Shown here: piece by piece, positions 1 through 4,549 of the stretch
Layout: every line of letters starts with the position of its first letter
Position numbering within the stretch: position 1 is the stretch's first letter
From: Candidatus Cloacimonadota bacterium
Lineage (GTDB): Bacteria > Cloacimonadota > Cloacimonadia > Cloacimonadales > TCS61
Reading direction: 5' to 3'
DNA length: 7,504 bases
Assembly (NCBI GenBank): GCA_014382915.1
Contig: JACNIV010000160.1
Location: 1 to 7,504, forward strand
Made by a program: the position numbers and the translations under genes
The notes under the pieces: generated by a model
Databases searched by the model: none
What the model was told of the DNA's origin: nothing
The model's input: only the letters and a program-made list of their open reading frames with translations

Positions 1-147
1 TTTCAGAGTCAGATTTCTATAGGCAAAATTCTTTTTCACAAAAATATAGGCTAGAGCAAAACCGACGATATAGAATAATCCATACCATCTTATCTCAAAC
101 ATTCCGATTTTAAAAATTGTTGGATTAATTGCAGGAAATTTAAGCAT
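1..147 (-). CDS. lgt: Prolipoprotein diacylglyceryl transferase, N-terminal fragment (cut by window edge)
   Basis: Only the first 49 codons are present; the gene runs off the left edge. The translation opens MLKFPAINPTIFKIGMFEIR and continues WYGLFYIVGFALAYIF. This is the recognisable Lgt N-terminus: the FP-x-I-(D/N)-P opening, an I-G segment, then IRWYGL leading into the first membrane helix, residues about 20-37. Lgt is an inner-membrane enzyme that transfers diacylglycerol from phosphatidylglycerol to the lipobox cysteine of prolipoproteins, the first step of lipoprotein maturation. The catalytic His/Arg region lies beyond the fragment and cannot be checked. The ATG at 145-147 is supported by a GGAG box 5 nt upstream. 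The gene starts 28 nt after the etfB stop, so it is probably the distal gene of the same transcript, though this junction differs from the three 8-nt junctions upstream. Family assignment is confident despite the short fragment. Confidence 0.87.
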   Translation of the reverse strand, partial: MLKFPAINPTIFKIGMFEIRWYGLFYIVGFALAYIFVKKNFAYRNLTLK

Positions 148-152
148 TGATG

Positions 153-156
153 CTCC
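153..156 (-). promoter_or_regulatory. Shine-Dalgarno site of lgt
   Basis: GGAG on the minus strand, 5 nt before the ATG at 145-147, inside the 28-nt spacer after etfB. It fixes the start of the partial lgt gene. Confidence 0.7.
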
Positions 157-175
157 AAAGAGGAAAAAGATTGGG

Positions 176-958
176 TTATTTACCCAGCTCTTTTAATTTA
201 TCATATAGAATTTCTACCAGTTCTTCCGGTGGCAATTCATATTTTTTACCATCTTTTTTAATTTCCGGAGAAAATATCTTGATTACCTGAGTGGGCGAAC
301 CGTTCAAACCGATATTATCTTCATCAAGCTGCAGATCATTTGCACTCCATGTTTTCAGTTCCATTTTTTTGGCATTTCTTTTTCCACGCAGGGAAGGCAG
401 CCTGGGAATATTGATTTCTTTAACAACCGTAATAGCTGCAGGCAGTGTCATTTCTATTCTGTCGTACCCATCTTCCATCAGTCTTTGAACTATGATCTTG
501 TTATTTTTCACAGATTCAATTTTCTTTACGAAAGCAGTTTGTGGAATATCAAGATGGGTTGCAACTCCGGGTCCTACCTGTGCCGTATCTCCATCGATAG
601 CTTGTTGACCAAAAAGGATCAAATCATAATTACTAAGTTTTTTTACAGCTTCCGATAGGGTAAGGCTGGTTGCCCATGTATCTGCGCCGGCAAACTTACG
701 ATCGGTAAGGAGCAGAATTTCATCTATTCCTATAGCCACTGCTTCGCGCAGGGCTTTTTCCACCTGGGGCGGACCCATACTGATAGCTGTGATCTTTCCA
801 CCGTATTGCTCTTTCAGGCGGATAGCTTCTTCGATCGCGTAAAGATCAAAAGGGTTAATAATGCTTTCTACACCCTCTCGTATCAGTGTGTTCGTTTCCG
901 GATCTATCTTGATCTCTGTGGTATCGGGAACCTGTTTTATACAGACAATAATATTCAC
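176..958 (-). CDS. etfB: Electron transfer flavoprotein beta subunit
   Basis: This 260-residue protein has the full length of the family. The opening MNIIVCIKQVPDT is the typical EtfB first strand. Other family marks are NPFDLYAIEEA (35-45), an ISMGPPQ loop (59-65), DGDTAQVGPG (122-131, nucleotide/flavin binding) and the C-terminal NIPRLPSLRGKRNAKK stretch (183-198), the partner-recognition region. EtfB pairs with EtfA to form a cytoplasmic FAD heterodimer carrying electrons from dehydrogenases; in many anaerobes the pair bifurcates electrons from NADH. Whether this one bifurcates cannot be decided from the beta subunit by eye. The start is GTG at 956-958; the AGGTAGG upstream overlaps the aminotransferase stop, and the gap is 8 nt. 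Oddly, etfA is not adjacent: the neighbours are a sugar aminotransferase upstream and lgt downstream. Family call is firm; the physiological role is open. Confidence 0.95.
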   Translation of the reverse strand: MNIIVCIKQVPDTTEIKIDPETNTLIREGVESIINPFDLYAIEEAIRLKEQYGGKITAISMGPPQVEKALREAVAIGIDEILLLTDRKFAGADTWATSLTLSEAVKKLSNYDLILFGQQAIDGDTAQVGPGVATHLDIPQTAFVKKIESVKNNKIIVQRLMEDGYDRIEMTLPAAITVVKEINIPRLPSLRGKRNAKKMELKTWSANDLQLDEDNIGLNGSPTQVIKIFSPEIKKDGKKYELPPEELVEILYDKLKELGK

Positions 959-965
959 TTGATAA

Positions 966-972
966 CCTACCT
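966..972 (-). promoter_or_regulatory. Shine-Dalgarno of etfB overlapping the upstream stop codon
   Basis: Minus-strand AGGTAGG contains the aminotransferase stop TAG (967-969). The final AGG lies 7 nt before the GTG start at 956-958. It supports GTG as the start and suggests coupled translation. It is the weakest purine match of the three overlapping sites. Confidence 0.6.
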
Positions 973-2070
973 GTAGAATTTTCTGATACTCTGAATTACA
1001 AAATCCTGTTGTTCCCGTGTGATTTCAGAAAATACCGGGATCGATATAACTTTTTTTGATAGGTCTTCCGAAACAGGGAAATCACCTTCTTTATAGTTCA
1101 GATAAGCAAAGCATTCCTGCAGATGTAACGCTCGCGGATAATAAACAGCACAACCAATATCATGAGCACGCAAATGCTTCAACAACCCATCCCGTTGTTC
1201 GGCAAGAAGAGTAAATTGATTGAAAATAGAAGTAGCGTTTTTATGAATAACAGGAAGCGTGACCTGCGGAATACTGTTCAGGTGTTTGTAATAATATTCT
1301 GCATTTTGTCTGCGAGCTTCCGACCAACTTTGCAGCGAACGAAGTTTTACCAGGAGCACAGCCGCCTGGATCGTATCGAGCCTGCTGTTCAAACCAACCC
1401 ATTTGTGATAATATTGTGGATTTTCACCATGAACCCGCAGTTGGAATAATTTAGCTGCCAATTCATCATTGTTGGTAAGACACATACCGCCATCACCCAT
1501 TGCTCCCAGATTTTTACTGGGGAAAAAGGAAAGAGTTCCAATATCACCGATCGTACCGGTAAATTTGTCATCGAACGCTGCACCAATTCCCTGGGCATTA
1601 TCTTCTATAACTTTAAGATCATATTTCCTTGCAATATCCATTATCTTATCCATCTCTGCGGGTTGTCCAAAAAGATGAACAGGTATTATTGCTTTTGTTT
1701 TTGATGTTATTGCTGGTTCAATTTTTTGTGGGTCAATGTTAAAAGTATCTGGTTTTACATCTACAAATACCGGTGTGGCTCCCACCCTGTGGATAGTTCC
1801 TGCAGTAGCAAAAAAGGTAAAAGGCGTTGTAATTACCTCATCACCTTCATAAATGTTTAAAGCCAGCAGGGCAAGTAAAAGGGCATCTGTGCCGGATGCG
1901 CAGCCTATAGCATGTTTAACCTTGCAGAATTCTTTTATATCTTCTTCAAATTCTTTTACCTGCGGACCCAATTTGTAGGCATGAGTGACGAAGACCTTTT
2001 CAATTTCAGCTCGAATATCATCCAAAATAGGAGAATATTGTGCATTAAGGTCTAACATGGGAACTTTCAT
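967..2070 (-). CDS. DegT/DnrJ/EryC1-family PLP-dependent sugar aminotransferase
   Basis: At 367 residues this is full length for the family, which transfers an amino group, usually from glutamate, to 3- or 4-keto nucleotide sugars in the cytoplasm. The VPMLDLNAQY opening (3-12) is typical of the WbpE/ArnB-like group. Visible PLP-site features are SGTDAL (59-64, phosphate binding), VIEDNAQGIGA (154-164, with Asp157 expected to pair with the pyridine nitrogen and Gln160) and SFFPSKNLGAMGDGG (181-195, with Lys186 as the Schiff-base lysine). All key residues appear intact. The ATG start has AGGGG 5 nt upstream and lies 8 nt after the epimerase stop. Its position behind a sugar-nucleotide SDR enzyme and an SLBB export-type protein suggests it makes an amino sugar for a surface glycan. 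The substrate cannot be read from sequence alone; 3-keto hexuronate, 4-keto pentose and 6-deoxy-keto hexose are all possible. Confidence 0.92.
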   Translation of the reverse strand: MKVPMLDLNAQYSPILDDIRAEIEKVFVTHAYKLGPQVKEFEEDIKEFCKVKHAIGCASGTDALLLALLALNIYEGDEVITTPFTFFATAGTIHRVGATPVFVDVKPDTFNIDPQKIEPAITSKTKAIIPVHLFGQPAEMDKIMDIARKYDLKVIEDNAQGIGAAFDDKFTGTIGDIGTLSFFPSKNLGAMGDGGMCLTNNDELAAKLFQLRVHGENPQYYHKWVGLNSRLDTIQAAVLLVKLRSLQSWSEARRQNAEYYYKHLNSIPQVTLPVIHKNATSIFNQFTLLAEQRDGLLKHLRAHDIGCAVYYPRALHLQECFAYLNYKEGDFPVSEDLSKKVISIPVFSEITREQQDFVIQSIRKFYR

Positions 2071-2075
2071 TTAAA

Positions 2076-2080
2076 CCCCT
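2076..2080 (-). promoter_or_regulatory. Shine-Dalgarno of the aminotransferase overlapping the epimerase stop
   Basis: Minus-strand TAGGGG: the TAG (2079-2081) ends the epimerase gene and AGGGG is the ribosome-binding site. It stands 5 nt from the ATG at 2068-2070. The overlap supports translational coupling. Confidence 0.65.
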
Positions 2081-3038
2081 ATTCTTCAAAGTATGCAATA
2101 ATTCTTTCCAGAATCTGGCCGAGATTGAATTTAGGCTTATAATCGATATACTCTTTGATCTTTGCAAGATCAGGCTTACGATGACGCATATCCTCAAAAC
2201 CTTCTTCATAAGCATCTTCGTATTTAATAAATTCAATTTTGGAACGGCTTCCGGTCATTTTCTTGATCTTCTGAGCCAAAGCTTCAATGGTGATTTCCTC
2301 GTCGGTTCCAATATTGAATATTTGTCCTTCTGCTTTTTTGGTGTTCATCAATTTTATCATGCCATCTGTGATATCTGCCACATCGCCAAAACAGCGTGTT
2401 TGTTTCCCGTCACCAAAGATAGTGATAGGATGGTTTAATAGTGCATTACGGACAAATTTGGGAATGACCATTCCATATTGTCCTGTCTGACGAGGACCGA
2501 CCGTATTGAAACAGCGCACAATAACTACAGGCAGTTTTTTTTCTCTATAATACGCTAATGCCAGGAATTCATCTATTGCTTTGGAAGCGCTGTAACTCCA
2601 ACGCGTGATATGAGTGGATCCCAATAGTCGATCATCCTCTTCTTTAAATGGAACAGTATTGCTTTTTCCGTAGATCTCGGAAGTGGAAGCCAGAAGAACC
2701 TTCTTCTTATATTTATTGGCAAACTCCAAGACATTTTCTGTTCCGCCAATATTAGTTTGCAGTGAAAGGAGAGGATTATCTATAATGTATTTAACTCCAA
2801 CCGCAGCAGCCATATGATATATCTGGTCACAAGTTATTACCATATTGCGTAAAACGTCACGATTCAGAATGGAATCAATAGTATAACTGAAATTTTGTTC
2901 TTTTACCAAATGAATAATATTCGAATATTTTCCTGTGGAAAGATTATCGATAACAGAAACAGTATGACCTTCTTTTAGAAGTTTTTCTGCCAGATGGGAA
3001 CCAATGAACCCGGCTCCGCCAGTAATTAATATTTTCAT
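2079..3038 (-). CDS. Extended-SDR NAD-dependent sugar-nucleotide epimerase/dehydratase (UXS/ArnA-like decarboxylase possible)
   Basis: This 319-residue protein is a complete extended short-chain dehydrogenase. The Rossmann GGAGFIG motif is at 7-13, with Asp31 ending the second strand, which favours NAD. Next come HMAAAVGV (75-82), the active-site strand ASTSEIYG (117-124) and the catalytic YSASK (Tyr149, Lys153), then RCFNTVGPRQ and GDGKQTRCFGDVAD, which bind the nucleotide sugar. The Thr119-Ser120-Glu121 triad, the RW before YSASK and the C-terminal RHRKPD (285-290) resemble UDP-glucuronate decarboxylases (UXS) and the ArnA dehydrogenase domain. A GalE-type 4-epimerase or other SDR activity cannot be excluded. 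The ATG start has AGGAG 5 nt upstream, overlapping the stop of the SLBB gene 8 nt away. The aminotransferase follows directly, so the two may act in sequence on one nucleotide sugar. Family call is strong; the reaction is inferred. Confidence 0.9.
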   Translation of the reverse strand: MKILITGGAGFIGSHLAEKLLKEGHTVSVIDNLSTGKYSNIIHLVKEQNFSYTIDSILNRDVLRNMVITCDQIYHMAAAVGVKYIIDNPLLSLQTNIGGTENVLEFANKYKKKVLLASTSEIYGKSNTVPFKEEDDRLLGSTHITRWSYSASKAIDEFLALAYYREKKLPVVIVRCFNTVGPRQTGQYGMVIPKFVRNALLNHPITIFGDGKQTRCFGDVADITDGMIKLMNTKKAEGQIFNIGTDEEITIEALAQKIKKMTGSRSKIEFIKYEDAYEEGFEDMRHRKPDLAKIKEYIDYKPKFNLGQILERIIAYFEE

Positions 3039-3043
3039 TTTGT

Positions 3044-3048
3044 CTCCT
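3044..3048 (-). promoter_or_regulatory. Shine-Dalgarno of the epimerase overlapping the SLBB gene stop
   Basis: Minus-strand TAGGAG: the TAG (3047-3049) terminates the SLBB gene and AGGAG is a strong ribosome-binding site. It sits 5 nt before the ATG at 3036-3038. Confidence 0.75.
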
Positions 3049-4462
3049 ACTTAGCCGATAGGTTTTGTACAACTACAATAAGTGTGGCGATCTGGGAAAG
3101 TATCCTTATAGAATCCAGAGTAAATTCCCAGTAATCGAATTCAGCTTTTTCGGGAATAAACAACATATCACCCTCTTCGATCACGGTATTTTTTTTCGGT
3201 TTTATCCATTTCCCGGAATTAGCACGGATCAGGCGGATTTTGCCTTTTCTGGCATTCCATTCGAATCCACCCGCTTGTTCAATATAATATTTGTAATCTT
3301 TACCAGGTTCAAATGCGATTAATCCGGGATTCACTACCTGACCTGAAACCGTTACAGTAGCAGGTTTGTTCGGAATAAAAATAAAATCACCATCCCTGAG
3401 AACTATGTTGTATTGACTCTCTTTTGAGTTCCAGAGGTTGGAAAAATCAACCGAACATTTTCCTTTTATTTCCCGGGATCTATTCTTGAAATAAGCATAT
3501 TCAAGACCGGACATATTATTTTGAGAAACTTCTTTTAATCGTTCAAATTCCGGATCGAATTCTTCACTTTGAGCTTTACGTTGAACAAATGAGTTAAAAA
3601 GATCTGCTCTTTGTGTTGGTTCTCCACACTGTACCAGGATCTGTAGTAATGTTGTTAGCCCATCTTCTATAGCATAAATTCCGGGATATTTAATTTCCCC
3701 TGCAACATTTACATATTGCTTTTCATGGTATTCGGGAATTGCTTTAATATAGATCCTGTCATCATTTTGCAGGATAATGTTATCTTCACATTCAGCATCA
3801 GATAGTACACTTTTCAAGTTGAAAGAAAATATTTCCGTTTCTTTTTCATTTGTAAATCTGACTATTTCAGCTTTTTCCAGGAAGGCATCGGTTTTAAGAC
3901 CCAGAGCCAGTTCGATGATATCTAACACTCTGTCGTTTTCGGTAAACTCGTAATTTCCATGACGGTTAACAGCACCATAAATGGAAACTTCACTTTTTCT
4001 GGAAGGAACATAAATCACGTCTCCATCCAACACATAAGGGTTATTCTCTTCTTCACCCAGAACATAAAATCTTAGCAAATCAACTTTAATCTCTTCATTA
4101 CTACGCTTTAGTATTATGTTCCGCAGAGAACGCTTTTCAGATAACAGGAAATCTTCATTTTCAAGATCGATGAGATATTTTTTATAATTTTCCTTGAAAA
4201 AGTCGATATCTTCACCAGGTGTTTTTTCTGCTTTCTTGAGCTCAATTTCCTTTTCAAAAAATCTACTTTCAGAAAGCTTAATTACTTCTGAAACACGCGT
4301 GGAAGGAGGTACCAGGAAAACACCCGGATTATTAGTTGCGCCAACTACCGACACACTATAAAGAACTTCATTCTGTCTATAGTTTGAGATTTGAGCAATA
4401 ATATTTATCGCAATTAGCAGAAATACAAATAGGATAAAATATATTTTTTTTGATTTATTCAC
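3047..4462 (-). CDS. Four-unit SLBB-domain envelope protein, polysaccharide export type
   Basis: From the GTG start the protein has 471 residues. Residues 7-23 form a hydrophobic segment after a Lys-rich start: a signal peptide or membrane anchor, with no lipobox cysteine. Four SLBB-like units follow, each opening with a V-x-G-x(4)-P/H-G-type hairpin (about 37-47, 159-169, 251-261, 370-380). Each closes with a D-G-D/hydrophobic/P-type strand: LDGDVIYVP (145-153), NDDRIYIK (233-240), RDGDFIFIP (356-364), EEGDMLFIP (429-437). Units 1 and 3 carry charged inserts. A C-terminal hydrophobic helix (about 445-465) recalls the terminal helix of Wza-like exporters. SLBB domains bind glycans and form the periplasmic rings of capsule and O-antigen secretins. 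No classical Poly_export (PES) N-terminal domain is apparent. The longer TTG-initiated reading (4477) is unlikely because the ribosome-binding site would fall inside it. It leads the glycan genes and is followed at 8 nt by the epimerase. Confidence 0.85.
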   Translation of the reverse strand: MNKSKKIYFILFVFLLIAINIIAQISNYRQNEVLYSVSVVGATNNPGVFLVPPSTRVSEVIKLSESRFFEKEIELKKAEKTPGEDIDFFKENYKKYLIDLENEDFLLSEKRSLRNIILKRSNEEIKVDLLRFYVLGEEENNPYVLDGDVIYVPSRKSEVSIYGAVNRHGNYEFTENDRVLDIIELALGLKTDAFLEKAEIVRFTNEKETEIFSFNLKSVLSDAECEDNIILQNDDRIYIKAIPEYHEKQYVNVAGEIKYPGIYAIEDGLTTLLQILVQCGEPTQRADLFNSFVQRKAQSEEFDPEFERLKEVSQNNMSGLEYAYFKNRSREIKGKCSVDFSNLWNSKESQYNIVLRDGDFIFIPNKPATVTVSGQVVNPGLIAFEPGKDYKYYIEQAGGFEWNARKGKIRLIRANSGKWIKPKKNTVIEEGDMLFIPEKAEFDYWEFTLDSIRILSQIATLIVVVQNLSAK

Positions 4463-4466
4463 ATTG

Positions 4467-4474
4467 CCTCCCTT
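4467..4474 (-). promoter_or_regulatory. Shine-Dalgarno that sets the SLBB gene start
   Basis: Minus-strand AAGGGAGG lies 4 nt before the GTG at 4460-4462. Because it sits inside the longer open frame that begins with TTG at 4475-4477, it argues for the GTG as the true start. The protein then begins MNKSKKIYFI, directly entering the hydrophobic segment. Confidence 0.75.
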
Positions 4475-4477
4475 CAA

Positions 4478-4533
4478 AATTCAGGAAAAAATCTTAAATT
4501 GAGCATTTCTGTCAATTAATTAATCCCTGAATT
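4478..4533 (-). repeat. Inverted repeat in the mfd-SLBB gene spacer
   Basis: Eight-base arms AATTCAGG (minus strand, 4526-4533) and CCTGAATT (4478-4485) are perfectly complementary, about 40 nt apart. One arm is also part of a perfect 10-bp palindrome, CTGAATTCAG (4527-4536). A competing weak hairpin joins TTTCTG (4534-4539) with CAGAAA (4506-4511). The distal arm lies just before the Shine-Dalgarno of the SLBB gene. Arms are short and AT-rich, and no U-tract follows directly, so I do not call it a terminator. It may be an operator, a leader fold, or chance. Confidence 0.3.
4510..4515 (-). promoter_or_regulatory. Possible -35 box for the SLBB-to-lgt gene cluster
   Basis: A perfect TTGACA occurs on the minus strand in the 87-nt spacer after mfd, preceded by an AT-rich ATTAATTAATT run. 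No good -10 box is found at 16-18 nt; the region there is ATTTTT, and a TAAGAT lies only 13 nt away. This spacer is the only inter-gene gap in the window long enough for a promoter, which is the main reason to note it. Read-through from mfd is equally possible. Confidence 0.2.
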
Positions 4534-4549
4534 CAGAAAGTGAATTATT

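Noticed and set aside
1162..1678. Plus-strand open frames opposite the aminotransferase gene
   Set aside because: They lie wholly inside a conserved gene on the other strand, lack ribosome-binding sites and encode no recognisable protein. They are frame shadows.
2045..2236. Small minus-strand open frame spanning the epimerase/aminotransferase junction
   Set aside because: It reads the end of the epimerase in another frame, and both flanking genes have clear stop, ribosome-binding site and start in their own frames.
4463..4477. TTG start giving a 476-residue SLBB protein
   Set aside because: The extra five codons consist of the AAGGGAGG ribosome-binding site itself. The downstream GTG gives a normal signal-type N-terminus.
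4491..4549. Rho-independent terminator after mfd
   Set aside because: The TTTCTG/CAGAAA hairpin is weak, has a large AT-rich loop and is not followed directly by a T-run; the T6 stretch comes about 13 nt later.
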